Shown here: positions 16,877 through 26,390 of the stretch, piece after piece
Layout: every line of letters begins with the position of its first letter
Numbering within the stretch: the first letter of the stretch is position 1
Origin: Bacillus subtilis subsp. subtilis
GTDB taxonomy: Bacteria > Pseudomonadota > Gammaproteobacteria > Xanthomonadales > Xanthomonadaceae
Reading direction: 5' to 3'
Assembly (NCBI GenBank): GCA_021733645.1
Contig: JAHREJ010000013.1
Location: 30,624-94,623, forward strand
DNA length: 64,000 nt
Position numbers and translations under genes: made by a program
Notes under the pieces: generated by a model
What the model was told of the DNA's origin: nothing
Database searches by the model: none
The model's input: the letters and a program-made list of their open reading frames with translations, nothing else

Positions 16877-17797
16877 ATGGCCACGTATTCCCCGGTTTCC
16901 CTGATCGGCGTTCCCACCGATATCGGGGCAGGCCATCGCGGCGCGGGCCTGGGACCGGATGCGTTGCGCATTGCCGGCCTGGCCGAGGCACTGGCTGCGC
17001 GTGGCGTGGAGGTGCGCGACCTGGGCAACCTGGACGGCCCGCGCAACCCGTGGACCGCACCGGTGCAGGGCTACCGCCACCTGGACGAAGTGGTGGCGTG
17101 GAACCGCGCGCTGATGGACGCCACCTACGCCGAACTGCAGGCCGGGCGCATGCCGATCATGCTCGGTGGCGACCATTGCCTGGGCATCGGCTCGATCACC
17201 GCCGTGGCGCGCTGGTGCCGCGAGCAGGGCAAGACCCTGCGGGTGTTGTGGCTGGATGCGCACTCGGATTTCAACACCAGCGAGGTCACGCCGTCGGGCA
17301 ACGTGCACGGCATGCCGGTGGCCTGCCTGTGCGGGCTGGGCCCGGATGCGTTGACCCGGCTGGGCGGCGATGCACCGGCCATCCGCCCGCAGCAGGTGCA
17401 CCAGATCGGCATCCGTTCGGTGGACCAGGAAGAAAAGCGCCTGATCAAGCAGCACCAGGTGGATGTGTATGACATGCGCTACATCGACGAAGCCGGCATG
17501 AAGCGCACGATGGAGGCGGCGCTGCACGGCATCGACGACAACACCCACCTGCACGTCAGCTTCGATGTGGATTTCCTTGATCCGAGCATCGCCCCGGGCG
17601 TGGGCACCACCGTGCCGGGCGGGGTGAACTACCGCGAGGCGCAACTGGTGATGGAGATGATCGCCGATACCGGGCGCATGGGTTCGCTGGACATCGTGGA
17701 ACTCAATCCCCTGCTGGACAACCGCAACAGCACGGCCGTGCTGGCCGTGGACCTGGTGGAAAGCCTGTTCGGGAAATCCACCTTGATGCGCGACTGA
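16877..17797 (+). CDS. rocF: Arginase
   Basis: From ATG 16877, preceded by GCAGGAGG, the product has 306 residues, the normal arginase length. The Mn-binding motifs are complete: GGDHCLG (H100), DAHSDFNT (D127, H129, D131) and SFDVDFLDP. It hydrolyses L-arginine to ornithine and urea. Substrate-binding sequence SGNVHGMPVACL agrees with arginase and not agmatinase. It is monocistronic, with ~230 bp before the entericidin gene. Confidence 0.94.
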   Translation: MATYSPVSLIGVPTDIGAGHRGAGLGPDALRIAGLAEALAARGVEVRDLGNLDGPRNPWTAPVQGYRHLDEVVAWNRALMDATYAELQAGRMPIMLGGDHCLGIGSITAVARWCREQGKTLRVLWLDAHSDFNTSEVTPSGNVHGMPVACLCGLGPDALTRLGGDAPAIRPQQVHQIGIRSVDQEEKRLIKQHQVDVYDMRYIDEAGMKRTMEAALHGIDDNTHLHVSFDVDFLDPSIAPGVGTTVPGGVNYREAQLVMEMIADTGRMGSLDIVELNPLLDNRNSTAVLAVDLVESLFGKSTLMRD

Positions 17798-18029
17798 GCG
17801 CCCGCGCCACGGGGCTTTCCTGCGATTTTCTGAACGCTGCCGACGTGCGTTCACATTCGCTGCACGCCGCTGCCGCCAGATTGCACTTCACGCGGCGGCG
17901 GTGCCGGAAACGGCCACGACGTCACCGCGATCAGGAAGAGGGTCGGCCATGCGCACGGTGCGTTTGCCGATTCATCTGACAGGTGGGACCGGATTCCGGT
18001 GTCGACGTAGATCAAAACAGGAGAACCCC

Positions 18030-18167
18030 ATGAAGCGTGTTATTGCACTGATGCTGTTGTCGATGTTCTCGGTGGCTGTGCTGTCCGGCTGCAACACCGT
18101 TGCCGGTGCCGGCAAGGACGTGCAGAAGGCCGGCGAGAAGGTCGAAGACGCCGCCAAGACCAACTGA
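18030..18167 (+). CDS. Entericidin-like lipoprotein
   Basis: Only 45 residues: a lipoprotein signal peptide ending in the lipobox VLSGC (C21), then NTVAGAGKDVQKAGEKVEDA, the characteristic entericidin EcnA/EcnB tail. These small envelope lipoproteins are associated with stress or programmed-lysis responses. AGGAG precedes ATG 18030. A strong terminator follows within 25 bp. Entericidin and the next gene (CsbD) often occur as separate stress-induced units. Confidence 0.9.
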   Translation: MKRVIALMLLSMFSVAVLSGCNTVAGAGKDVQKAGEKVEDAAKTN

Positions 18168-18190
18168 TCCACGCGATCAGGTTGCAACGG

Positions 18191-18216
18191 AAAAGGCCGG
18201 GATCTCCCGGCCTTTT
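18191..18216 (+). terminator. Rho-independent terminator after the entericidin gene
   Basis: AAAAGGCCGGG and CCCGGCCTTTT form an 11-bp stem with loop ATCT, ending in a T run; the symmetric A/T flanks let it work in both directions. Confidence 0.85.
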
Positions 18217-18356
18217 CCGCATCTGCGGCGCGCATCCGGCAGGACCTGTTCAAGCACGTGAGCATGCGTTTCATCCGCGCTTGACCGCCACCGAACGTCG
18301 TCCATCGCATTCTGGTCGTGCGGCGAAGGTGCCGTTGCAATCAAGGAAGCGAACCC

Positions 18357-18578
18357 ATGAACAAAGACATCATTTCCGGCAAGTGGACCCAGCTCAAGGG
18401 CAAAGCGCAGGCCAAGTGGGGCGACCTCACCGATGACGATTTCAAGGTCGCCGAAGGCAACGCCGAATACCTGGCCGGTCGCCTGCAGGAGCGCTATGGC
18501 TGGGCCCGCGACCGCGCCGAAACCGAGGTGCGTGACTTCGAAAAAGACGTCCGCAAGGATTACCCCGATTTCAACTGA
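18357..18578 (+). CDS. CsbD-family stress protein
   Basis: From ATG 18357 the 73-residue protein begins [20 protein letters not shown] and continues [20 protein letters not shown], the standard CsbD/YjbJ sequence. These are small soluble proteins of unknown mechanism, abundant under general stress. GGAAGCGAACCC precedes the start. It has its own terminator. Confidence 0.93.
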   Translation: MNKDIISGKWTQLKGKAQAKWGDLTDDDFKVAEGNAEYLAGRLQERYGWARDRAETEVRDFEKDVRKDYPDFN

Positions 18579-18631
18579 TGCAGGCAAGGCCGCGTGATCG
18601 CGGCGGCTTCAACGGGCGTATGACACCAGGA

Positions 18632-18659
18632 ACGGGCCGCGATCGCGGCCCGTTTTTTT
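18632..18659 (+). terminator. Rho-independent terminator after the CsbD gene
   Basis: ACGGGCCGC and GCGGCCCGT pair around GATC, followed by seven T residues. Confidence 0.88.
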
Positions 18660-18898
18660 GGTTCTTCGCCCCCTGTGCGGGGCCCAGCGCCCGACCCACC
18701 AACGGCCATCAAAAAGGCCAGCCCCCCGCCCGTACCGCAAGCCGCTACGGGGCCCTCACGCTCGCGACCGGCCTGATCGGAGACGTCAACCGGCCTGCAC
18801 ACCCGGCCACCCGCATAGCGTCGTGCTCACTCTGCGGCGCCCCTTGTAACAAGACGCTCCCCTCAAATGGGAGAAGAACCGTTTTTTCTGCCGGGTGC
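18660..18898. other. Intergenic region with no gene seen
   Basis: Holds short GC-rich hairpins (for example GGCC-ATCAAAAA-GGCC near 18711) and no open frame with coding character. It lies between a plus-strand terminator and the end of a minus-strand gene. Confidence 0.5.
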
Positions 18899-19729
18899 TC
18901 AACGCCGGCCGGCCGGCGGGTCGGGCACGTACTGCGACGGGAACGCGCGCGGCGCATCGTCGCGGGGGGATTGCGGGACCGGCAGAATGCCGCGCGCACG
19001 CAGATTGCGTTCGCTGTCATAACGCACTTCCACCTGTTGCAGGGGCAGCGTGCTGGCGCGTTCGAAGCGGGTGTCGCGCACGCGCGAGGCTTCGCGTTCG
19101 CCATGCCCGGTGCCCAGCCGTTGCGTCGGCGCCGGGGCGGCCGGGGTTATCGCGGCGGACGCCTGCGCGCGCTGTGACGTCGCCTCGGCAGAGGCGTCAG
19201 CCTGCGCGCCACCGCGCAACATCGGCAGCCGGCGTCGCTCCACCGCCGGGGCCACTGCCGCGGAAACGCCACCGGCCTCACCGAATACCGCGATGCCGAT
19301 CACCCCGATGTTGTCCGGGCGCCCGGTGCGCGCGGCATAGCTGCGGCCCGGCGTGGTGAACACGAACTGGGCCACTTCCTCCTGCGATTTACGCCAGCCA
19401 CTGATATCGGCGGTCTGCCAGGGGTTGAGCACGTAGCCGGTCTGCCCCGGGGCGGCGACCTCCCCGGAAATGGCATTCAGGCCATCCACCGACAGCACCA
19501 CCAGGACGCGCTCGGCGCTGTGGTTGCGCAGGCGCACGCTGTAGCGGTGGCCCTTTTCGCCGGCCACCCAGCGCTGGCCGCCGTCGCGGTACTGCGGCAG
19601 CGTGGTACCGGCGTCGCGGTCGAGCACGGTGAGGTACACCGGGCCGGCGTTCTGCGCGGGGGGCAGTGGGGCCGGGCGGAAGCCGCACAGGGCCAGCACG
19701 GTCAGCAGGGGCAGCAACAGGCGTTTCAT
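18899..19729 (-). CDS. Conserved hypothetical exported protein
   Basis: From ATG 19729 the product has 276 residues with a signal peptide (MKRLLLPLLTVLALCGFRPA). The first ~150 mature residues look folded: GQRWVAGEKGHRYSVRLRNH, VLVVLSVDGLNAISGEVAAP, VAQFVFTTPGRSYAARTGRP and IGVIGIAVFGEAGG. The C-terminal ~100 residues are Ala/Arg-rich and low complexity. I recall similar proteins in xanthomonads but know no function. Beta-strand-rich character and export suggest a periplasmic or surface role. It is divergent from trpS. Confidence 0.75.
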   Translation of the reverse strand: MKRLLLPLLTVLALCGFRPAPLPPAQNAGPVYLTVLDRDAGTTLPQYRDGGQRWVAGEKGHRYSVRLRNHSAERVLVVLSVDGLNAISGEVAAPGQTGYVLNPWQTADISGWRKSQEEVAQFVFTTPGRSYAARTGRPDNIGVIGIAVFGEAGGVSAAVAPAVERRRLPMLRGGAQADASAEATSQRAQASAAITPAAPAPTQRLGTGHGEREASRVRDTRFERASTLPLQQVEVRYDSERNLRARGILPVPQSPRDDAPRAFPSQYVPDPPAGRR

Positions 19730-19837
19730 GGCACGGCTCCACGTTGGGGTAATGGATTGAACGGCCGGCCGGTTGCAACGGGGTTGCGCCGGGGCAGGTA
19801 AACTGGGGCGGTTCACCTGTCCGTAATGATCCCCCAC

Positions 19838-21130
19838 ATGACCACCCGCGTTCTTACCGGCATCACCCCCTCCGGCACCCCCCACCTGGGCAACTACGTG
19901 GGCGCCATCCGCCCGGCCATCGCGGCCAGCCAGGCACCGGGCATCGAAAGCTTCTTCTTCCTGGCCGACCTGCACAGCCTGATCAAGGCGCAGGAGCCCG
20001 AGCGGACCCAGCGTTCGACCCTGGAGATCGCCGCCAGCTGGCTGGCCTGTGGGCTGGACCCGGACAAGGTGTGGTTCTACCGGCAGAGCGACATCCCCGA
20101 AACCACCGAACTGATGTGGTTCCTGACTGCCATCGCCAGCAAGGGCATCCTCAACCGCGCCCATGCCTACAAGGCGGCGGTGGACAAGAACCGCGAGGAG
20201 CAGCTGGACGAGGACGCCGGGATCAGCGCGGGGCTGTTCATGTACCCGGTGCTGATGGCCGCCGACATCCTGATCTTCAAGGCCAACCGGGTGCCGGTGG
20301 GCCGCGACCAGATCCAGCACATCGAGATGGCGCGCGATTTCGCCCAGCGCTTCAACCATGTGTACGGCAAGGAATATTTCCCGTTGCCCGAGGTGGTGAT
20401 CGACGAACAGGTGGCCACGCTGGCCGGCCTGGACGGGCGCAAGATGAGCAAGAGCTACCACAACACCATTCCGCTGTTCGCCCCGCGCGCGGAGCTGAAA
20501 AAGCTGGTGTTCTCCATCCTGACCGATTCGCGTGCACCGGGTGAGCCGAAGGCCACCGAGGGTTCGGCGCTGTTCCAGATGTACCAGGCCTTCGCCAGTG
20601 CCGAGCAGACCGCCGCCTTTGCCCAGGCCTTCGCCGAGGGCATCAGCTGGGGCGATGCCAAGCAGCAGCTGTTGGAGCGCATCGATGCCGAGCTGACCCC
20701 GCTGCGCGAGCGATACGACGCGCTGATGGCCGAGCCGGAAAAGATCGAGGCGCTGCTGCGCCGCCGTGGACAGCAGTTGCGTGAGCAGTACGCCATCCCG
20801 CTGCTCAAGGAACTGCGCCACGCGGTGGGCCTGCGCGATCTGTCCAGTGCCGGCGATATCGCCGGGGATGCGGCCACTGAAGCACGTGCTGCGCCGCCAC
20901 TGTTCAAGCAGTACCGCGAGAAGGACGGGCGGTTCTATTTCAAGCTGCTGGCCGGTGATGGCGGTCTGTTGATCCAGAGCGAGGGCTTTGATTCGCCGCG
21001 CGATGCCGGCCAGTTGATCGGCGTGCTCAAGCAGACCGAACACGGCGATGGGCTGCAGAGCCCGTTGTTCACGCTGGAGGCCGAGGTGGACGTGGTGCTG
21101 GCCGCGTTGCAGGAACTGCGCGCGGAATAA
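19838..21130 (+). CDS. trpS: Tryptophan-tRNA ligase (long form)
   Basis: I take ATG 19838 (MTTRVLTGITPSG), 430 residues; ATG 19826 four codons upstream is an alternative. Class I signatures are present: the HIGH-equivalent SGTPHLGNYVGA and GRKMSKSYHNT. The enzyme charges tRNA-Trp. It is about 100 residues longer than the classic E. coli enzyme because of a C-terminal extension (YREKDGRFYFKLLAGDGGLL), a form I associate with xanthomonads and some pseudomonads. A REP dimer follows the stop. Confidence 0.94.
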   Translation: MTTRVLTGITPSGTPHLGNYVGAIRPAIAASQAPGIESFFFLADLHSLIKAQEPERTQRSTLEIAASWLACGLDPDKVWFYRQSDIPETTELMWFLTAIASKGILNRAHAYKAAVDKNREEQLDEDAGISAGLFMYPVLMAADILIFKANRVPVGRDQIQHIEMARDFAQRFNHVYGKEYFPLPEVVIDEQVATLAGLDGRKMSKSYHNTIPLFAPRAELKKLVFSILTDSRAPGEPKATEGSALFQMYQAFASAEQTAAFAQAFAEGISWGDAKQQLLERIDAELTPLRERYDALMAEPEKIEALLRRRGQQLREQYAIPLLKELRHAVGLRDLSSAGDIAGDAATEARAAPPLFKQYREKDGRFYFKLLAGDGGLLIQSEGFDSPRDAGQLIGVLKQTEHGDGLQSPLFTLEAEVDVVLAALQELRAE

Positions 21131-21150
21131 CCGCAACCCGGGGAGTGCGC

Positions 21151-21227
21151 CCGGTCGTGCCGGCCGCTGGCCGGCAACCAGGCGCTCGCCACGGTATCCG
21201 GAGCCGGCCAGCGGCCGGCACTACCGG
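21151..21227. repeat. REP (SMAG-type) inverted dimer
   Basis: A 25-bp arm at 21151-21175 and its inverted copy at 21203-21227 match at 24 of 25 positions. Each arm carries GTGCCGGCCGCTGGCCGGC, itself a palindrome, and the right arm reads GTAG on the other strand. This is the classical paired GTAG-REP arrangement of Stenotrophomonas. It lies in the 146-bp gap after trpS. Confidence 0.75.
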
Positions 21228-21276
21228 TTCAAGGCGCGACTGGGCATGATGCGGTCATCCTGAAGGGGAGACTGCG

Positions 21277-21615
21277 ATGGCCTGGTTGTCGTTGTTGTTG
21301 TTCCTGCCGTGGTTCGTGTTGCTCGGCGCGTTGTACTGGCTGTTCCCGCGGCAACCGCGCGATGCGGCGCGGCGCGGGTTCGATGCCGTCACGCTGCTGT
21401 TGGCGTTCGTGTTGAGCATCGCGGCCATGCTGTGGGGCCATCATATCGGCGTGGTGCAGAACGATGCCGGACCGATCTGGCGCCAGGTGCTGGCGGTGCT
21501 GTACGCCTACGGTGCATTCCTGGCGGTGCTGGTGGGCGCGATCCTGCTGCGCACCCCGTGGCTGGCACGGCGTGCGACCAAAGCCGCATCGAAGCCAACA
21601 CACGGATCGTCCTAA
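21277..21615 (+). CDS. Small integral membrane protein
   Basis: The 112-residue protein has three predicted helices: LSLLLFLPWFVLLGALYWLF, AVTLLLAFVLSIAAMLWGHH and a C-terminal VLAVLYAYGAFLAVLVGAIL. A short basic tail ends it. I recognise no family with certainty, though similar unnamed proteins occur in xanthomonads at this locus. It lies 30 bp before the metallo-hydrolase gene on the same strand, so co-transcription is likely. Confidence 0.7.
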   Translation: MAWLSLLLFLPWFVLLGALYWLFPRQPRDAARRGFDAVTLLLAFVLSIAAMLWGHHIGVVQNDAGPIWRQVLAVLYAYGAFLAVLVGAILLRTPWLARRATKAASKPTHGSS

Positions 21616-21645
21616 ACTGGGCTGCAAACCGCCCGGGATGATCCG

Positions 21646-22581
21646 ATGTCGTTCGACCCCAGCATCCACACCATTGATACCGCCTTCATGCAGCGCGGCG
21701 ATTTCGACGCGGCCTACCTGGTGGTGGAGAACGGTCGCGCCGCCTTCATCGATTGCGGCACCGGCCTGGCCGTGCCGGCCATGTTGGCCGCGCTGACCCG
21801 CGCCGGACTTCCGCCCGACGCGGTGGACTGGTTGATTCTCACCCACGTGCACCTGGACCACGCCGGTGGCGCCGGCCTGCTGATGCAGCAGCTGCCCAAT
21901 GCGCAGCTGGTGGTGCATCCGCGCGGCGCGCCGCACATGATCGACCCGGCCCGGCTGATTGCCGGGGCCACCGCGGTGTACGGCGCGGCGGAAATCGCGC
22001 GCAGCTACGGCCCGATCCTGCCGGTGCCGGCCGAGCGCGTGGTGATTGCCGCCGACGGCCACCGCGTGGACCTGGCCGGACGCAGCCTGCTGTGCATCGA
22101 CACACCCGGGCATGCGCGCCACCACCTGTGCGTGTGGGATTTGCGCAGCCGCGCCTGGTTCACCGGCGATACGTTCGGCTTGTCCTACCGCGAACTGGAC
22201 AGCGCACGCGGGGCGTTCATCGTGCCGACGTCCTCGCCGGTGCAGTTCGATCCGGAGCCGCTGAAACAGTCGATCGCGCGGATGCTGGCGTTCGAACCGC
22301 AGGCGATGCTGCTTACCCACTACGGCCGGGTTGGCGATGTGGCCAGGCTGGCTGCCGACCTGGTCGAACAGATTGATGCGATGGTGGACATCGGGCGCCA
22401 GTGCGACGGGCGCCTGGACCGCCACCGCTGCCTGGTGGCGGCGTTGACCGCGCTGTACCTGGAGCGCGCGCAGGCACATGGCTGCCTGCTCGACGATGCG
22501 GCGGTGGTGCAGGTGCTGGCGATGGATATCGAACTCAACGCGCAGGGCCTGGCCTGCTGGTTGGATCGCGACCGCCGTTAG
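21646..22581 (+). CDS. Metallo-beta-lactamase-fold hydrolase
   Basis: The 311-residue protein has the binuclear-metal motif LTHVHLDHAGGAG (~64-76) plus downstream ligands in DTPGHARHHLCVWD and FTGDTFGLSYREL, as in glyoxalase II-like and related hydrolases. The C-terminal ~100 residues form a helical extension (LVAALTALYLERAQAHGCLL). The substrate is unknown; family members hydrolyse thioesters, lactones or phosphodiesters. It sits between a small membrane protein and a peptidase gene on the same strand. Confidence 0.85.
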   Translation: MSFDPSIHTIDTAFMQRGDFDAAYLVVENGRAAFIDCGTGLAVPAMLAALTRAGLPPDAVDWLILTHVHLDHAGGAGLLMQQLPNAQLVVHPRGAPHMIDPARLIAGATAVYGAAEIARSYGPILPVPAERVVIAADGHRVDLAGRSLLCIDTPGHARHHLCVWDLRSRAWFTGDTFGLSYRELDSARGAFIVPTSSPVQFDPEPLKQSIARMLAFEPQAMLLTHYGRVGDVARLAADLVEQIDAMVDIGRQCDGRLDRHRCLVAALTALYLERAQAHGCLLDDAAVVQVLAMDIELNAQGLACWLDRDRR

Positions 22582-22660
22582 CCGGCGGCGCGCGGTCATG
22601 CAGGTGTCACGTTACACTCGCAGGCCCTTGCTTTCCGTGCTGGTGTCTGCCGTGAATCCG

Positions 22661-24313
22661 ATGCGCATGCTGCTGCTGTCGTCCTGCCTGTTCGTGGGCG
22701 GTTTGGCCCACGCGGCCAATGACCTGCCCGGCGGCGGCATCGACCCGCAGGCGCTGTCGCGGCACGTGCGCATCCTGGCGTCGGACGACTTCGAAGGCCG
22801 CGCCCCGGCGACGCCCGGCGAAGAACGCACCGTGCAGTACCTGATCGAAGAGTTCAAAAAGTACGGCCTGCAGCCCGGCGGCGTGGATGGCAGCTGGGTG
22901 CAGCCGGTGCCGATGGTGCGCGCCCAGGTTGATGGCCCGGTACGGGCGCAGCTGCGCCAGAAGGGCGCCACGCGCGCGCTGGCCAACGGCGAGGATGTCA
23001 CCCTGCAGAGCCTGCGCCCGCAGCAGGCGGTGGACATCAAGAATGCACCGCTGGTGTTCGTCGGCTACGGCATCGACGCGCCCGAGCGGCAGTGGAACGA
23101 TTACAAGGACGTGGATCTGCACGGCAAGATTGCCGTGGTGCTGATCAACGACGCCGATTTCGAGGCCGACCAGCCCGGCGCGTTCGATGGCAAGGCGGTG
23201 ACCTACTACGGCCGCTGGACCTACAAGTTCGAAGAGGCCGCACGCCGTGGCGCGCAGGGCGTGCTGATCGTGCATGAAACCGCGCCGGCCGCGTATGGCT
23301 GGGCCACGGTGAAGAGTTCGGGTACCTCCCCGCTGTTCGACATCGAACGCACCCCCGAGCAGGCGCTGGCCCAGCACGTGCCGGTGCGGGGCTGGATGCA
23401 GCGCAGCCTGGCCGAGCAGCTGTTCGCCGACGCCGGCCTGGATTTCGATGCCGAAAAGCGCAAGGCGATGACCCCGGCGTTCAAGCCGGTGGCCCTGGGC
23501 GATGCAACGCTGTCGGTTGCCTTCAAGCTCAAGCGCGAGCAGGTCATCACCCGCAACGTGGTGGCCAAGCTGCCCGGCGGCGCGCACGCCGATGAAGCGG
23601 TGATCTTCTCCGCGCACTGGGACGCGTTCGGGATCGGCCAGCCCGATGCCAAGGGCGACCGCATCCGTCGCGGTGCGATCGACAACGCCACCGGCGTGGC
23701 CACCGTGCTGGAACTGGGCCGGGTGTTCGCGGCCGGCCCGCAGCCGCAGCGCACGCTGTACTTCGTGGCGCTCACCGCCGAAGAGAAGGGCCTGCTGGGC
23801 GCCAGCTACTACGCCGCGCACCCGCTGGCGCCGCTGGACAAGACCGCCGCGGTGCTCAACATCGAGATGTTCAGCCCGGACGGCCCCACCCGCGACATCG
23901 CGTCGTGGGGCAAGGGCCGGGTGTCGCTGGAAGGCGACCTGGAGCGGGTGGCCAAGGCCCGCGGCCGCAGCTACTCGCCGGACCCCAACCTGGAAGCGGG
24001 CTTCTTCTACCGCGCCGACCACTTCGCCTTCGCCCGCCTGGGCGTGCCGGCCATCACCATCGGCCCGGGACTGGACATGACCGAGGGCGGCGTGGAGAAG
24101 GGCCGCGAGCTGCGTGATGCCTACTTCGCCGCGTGCTACCACCAGGCCTGCGATGCGTGGACCCCCACCTGGGATGCCAGCGGCCATGCCGCCGACACCC
24201 TGCTGGTGTACGACCTGGGTGCGGAGCTGGCCAACAGCCGCCGCTGGCCGCAGTGGGAGCAGGGTTCGGAGTTCCGCAAGGTGCGCGAGCAGAGCGAGGC
24301 GGCGCGCCGCTGA
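22661..24313 (+). CDS. Exported M28-family metallopeptidase
   Basis: From ATG 22661 (GTG 22652 is an alternative) the product has 550 residues. A signal peptide (MRMLLLSSCLFVGGLAHA) precedes a PA-domain insert (VDIKNAPLVFVGYGIDAPER). The co-catalytic zinc residues of M28 peptidases follow in order: FSAHWDAFG, GAIDNATGVATV, TAEEKGLLGA, IEMFSPDG and YRADHFAF. It is probably a periplasmic or secreted aminopeptidase. A His/Cys pair near the end (ACYHQACDAW) is common in this subgroup. The gene stands close behind the metallo-hydrolase gene. Confidence 0.9.
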   Translation: MRMLLLSSCLFVGGLAHAANDLPGGGIDPQALSRHVRILASDDFEGRAPATPGEERTVQYLIEEFKKYGLQPGGVDGSWVQPVPMVRAQVDGPVRAQLRQKGATRALANGEDVTLQSLRPQQAVDIKNAPLVFVGYGIDAPERQWNDYKDVDLHGKIAVVLINDADFEADQPGAFDGKAVTYYGRWTYKFEEAARRGAQGVLIVHETAPAAYGWATVKSSGTSPLFDIERTPEQALAQHVPVRGWMQRSLAEQLFADAGLDFDAEKRKAMTPAFKPVALGDATLSVAFKLKREQVITRNVVAKLPGGAHADEAVIFSAHWDAFGIGQPDAKGDRIRRGAIDNATGVATVLELGRVFAAGPQPQRTLYFVALTAEEKGLLGASYYAAHPLAPLDKTAAVLNIEMFSPDGPTRDIASWGKGRVSLEGDLERVAKARGRSYSPDPNLEAGFFYRADHFAFARLGVPAITIGPGLDMTEGGVEKGRELRDAYFAACYHQACDAWTPTWDASGHAADTLLVYDLGAELANSRRWPQWEQGSEFRKVREQSEAARR

Positions 24314-24319
24314 GTCGCC

Positions 24320-24964
24320 TCAGCGGCGGCGAGGTGGCCCACGCCGGGCCCCACGCCGTGGCAGCGGATTGCTGGACCGGGGTGGGCGACCGGGTTTGAG
24401 CATGACCCACCCCAGCGCCACCATCCCGATGGCGAGGGCTACCTGGATGCACTGCTGCACGCTGAAGGCCACCGGCGACAGCTCGTACCAGAGCCAGCGC
24501 GGTGGCCCGCGCAGGTTGCCCCGGGCGACCCCGCGATACACCGCCAGCGCGACCCCAAGCAGCATCAATGCCGACAAGGCGTGCAGCGCCACCAGTGCAT
24601 ACACCCGTGCGTGCGCGCGGTGGCCCCAGCACCACTGCCGGAACAGGGCCAGCGCACACAGCAGGGCCGCGCTCCACAGCACCACGCCCACGGTCTTCTG
24701 CACCGGTTTCACCCACGGGCGCAGGTGCTGGTCGCGTTGTTCAAGGTGTTGGCAGGCCACCGCATGGGCCTGTTGCTGCAACGCGGTGGGCGCGGTGGCC
24801 ACGCTGTTGGGGTAACGGTCGGGCACCGGCTGCCCGGCACGACACTCGCGTGCACTGCCCAGCGCCGGGGTAGACACCCCCAGCGTCATCACCATCAACA
24901 GGATCCATCCCCGCACCGGCCACGTCCTTCTGCTGCAACGTTCACTGCCCGCACGCGGCATCAT
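24320..24964 (-). CDS. Hypothetical membrane protein
   Basis: Starts are ambiguous; ATG 24964 gives 214 residues (a GTG two codons earlier and an ATG one codon later are alternatives). A signal-like helix (GWILLMVMTLGVSTPALG) leads to a ~45-residue external segment with two cysteines (ARECRAG, HAVACQHLE), then three further helices (VVLWSAALLCALALF, VYALVALHALSALMLLGVAL, CIQVALAIGMVALGWVML). The end is an Arg/Pro-rich tail. I recognise no family. It converges with the peptidase gene, leaving only 6 bp between stops. Confidence 0.6.
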   Translation of the reverse strand: MMPRAGSERCSRRTWPVRGWILLMVMTLGVSTPALGSARECRAGQPVPDRYPNSVATAPTALQQQAHAVACQHLEQRDQHLRPWVKPVQKTVGVVLWSAALLCALALFRQWCWGHRAHARVYALVALHALSALMLLGVALAVYRGVARGNLRGPPRWLWYELSPVAFSVQQCIQVALAIGMVALGWVMLKPGRPPRSSNPLPRRGARRGPPRRR

Positions 24965-25049
24965 CGGCACCGGGTTGCAGGCAAGGGTACGCGATCGGCC
25001 GGTGGCGGTCGAAAGACGGGCCGCGTGTGCGGCCCGTCGGTGGCCCGGT

Positions 25050-26390
25050 TTACGGGTCGGTGCGGGTGCCGTCGAGCCAGTTGGGGCCCTTGTTCTTCAG
25101 GAAGAACACATACACCACCAGCGATACCGCGATGATCGCAGTGACATACGCGGCGAACTGGCCCACGTGGCCGGTCTTCAGCGCGCCCTGGTACAGCAGC
25201 GGCGCGGTACCGCCGAACAACGAGTTGGCCATCGCATAGCCGAAGCCCACGCCCAGTGCGCGCACGTGGGTGGGGAACAGTTCGGCCTTCACCACCGCGT
25301 TGATCGAGGTGTAGCCGGTGAGGATGACAAAGCCGATGGCCAGCACCACGAATGCCATCAGCGGGTCGTGCTGGTTGGGCAGCTCGGTGATCAGGTACCA
25401 GCTGTAGAGCAGCCCGCCCACGCCGAAGAACACCAGCAGGCTCTTGCGCCCGACGATGTCCGACAGCCAGCCGCCGATGGGCTGCAGCACCATCAGGAAG
25501 GTCAGTACGCCCAGGTTGATCAGGGTGCCGGTCATCACGTCATCGCCGGCAAACGCGCTCTGGATCATCTTCGGCCCGTTCACCGAATAGGTGTAGAACG
25601 CCACGGTGCCGCCGGCGGTGATCAGGAAGCACAGCAGCAGCGGCCGCCACTGGTGCACGAACAGTTCGTACATCGAGCCGGACGCCTTGGCGCGCCCTTC
25701 CTTGGCCGCTTCGATGGAGGACACTTCCAGCGATTCGTCCATGCTCCGGCGCAGCCAGAACACCACGATGGCCGCGATGCCGCCGATGCCGAAGGCGATG
25801 CGCCAGCCCCATTCGGAGATCTGCGGCTTGTCCCAGAAGGTGAGCATGCCCAGCAGGGTCAGCTGTGCCAGCACGTGGCCACCCACCAGGGTGACGTAGT
25901 GGAAGGAGGACAGGAACCCGCGCCGGCCGGGAATGGCGGCCTCGGACATGTAGGTGGCGCTGGTACCGTATTCCCCACCGGTGGCAAAGCCTTGAAGCAG
26001 CCGCGCGAACAGCAGGATCACCGCCGCCCAGATACCGATCTGCGAGGCGTTGGGCGTGATGGCGATCAGGAATGAACAGCCGGCCATCACCGTGACCGAC
26101 ACGGTGAGCGCCAGGCGCCGGCCGTAGCGGTCGGCGAAGCGGCCGAAGTACCACGCCCCGATCGGGCGCATCAGGAAGGTGGCGGCGAAGATCGCCCAGA
26201 CGTACATGGTGGAGTTCTTGTCGGCGGCCGAGAAGAACTGCGATTCGAAATACACCGCGAACACGGAGTAGACGTAGACGTCATACCACTCGACCAGATT
26301 GCCGGCCGAGCCTTTGAGGGTGTTGGAGATCGAGCGCCGCAGCGCGGCCCGCTCGGGGTGTGCGGCGGTGGAGGGGGCGGAAGTGCTCAT
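25050..26390 (-). CDS. MFS metabolite:H+ symporter, KgtP-like
   Basis: The 446-residue protein has twelve predicted helices and the MHS-subfamily signatures GNLVEWYDVYVYSVFAVYF at the first helix, GAWYFGRFADRYGRR between helices 2 and 3, and LLQGFATGGEYGTSATYMSE in helix 4. Best resemblance is to alpha-ketoglutarate permease KgtP; related proteins take up proline/betaine, citrate or shikimate, so the substrate is a probable dicarboxylate only. It is monocistronic and divergent from the EamA-type exporter genes. Confidence 0.85.
   Translation of the reverse strand: MSTSAPSTAAHPERAALRRSISNTLKGSAGNLVEWYDVYVYSVFAVYFESQFFSAADKNSTMYVWAIFAATFLMRPIGAWYFGRFADRYGRRLALTVSVTVMAGCSFLIAITPNASQIGIWAAVILLFARLLQGFATGGEYGTSATYMSEAAIPGRRGFLSSFHYVTLVGGHVLAQLTLLGMLTFWDKPQISEWGWRIAFGIGGIAAIVVFWLRRSMDESLEVSSIEAAKEGRAKASGSMYELFVHQWRPLLLCFLITAGGTVAFYTYSVNGPKMIQSAFAGDDVMTGTLINLGVLTFLMVLQPIGGWLSDIVGRKSLLVFFGVGGLLYSWYLITELPNQHDPLMAFVVLAIGFVILTGYTSINAVVKAELFPTHVRALGVGFGYAMANSLFGGTAPLLYQGALKTGHVGQFAAYVTAIIAVSLVVYVFFLKNKGPNWLDGTRTDP

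Noticed and set aside
18560..18802. An 80-codon minus-strand frame over the CsbD terminator
   Set aside because: It crosses a strong terminator, has no ribosome binding site and is of biased composition.
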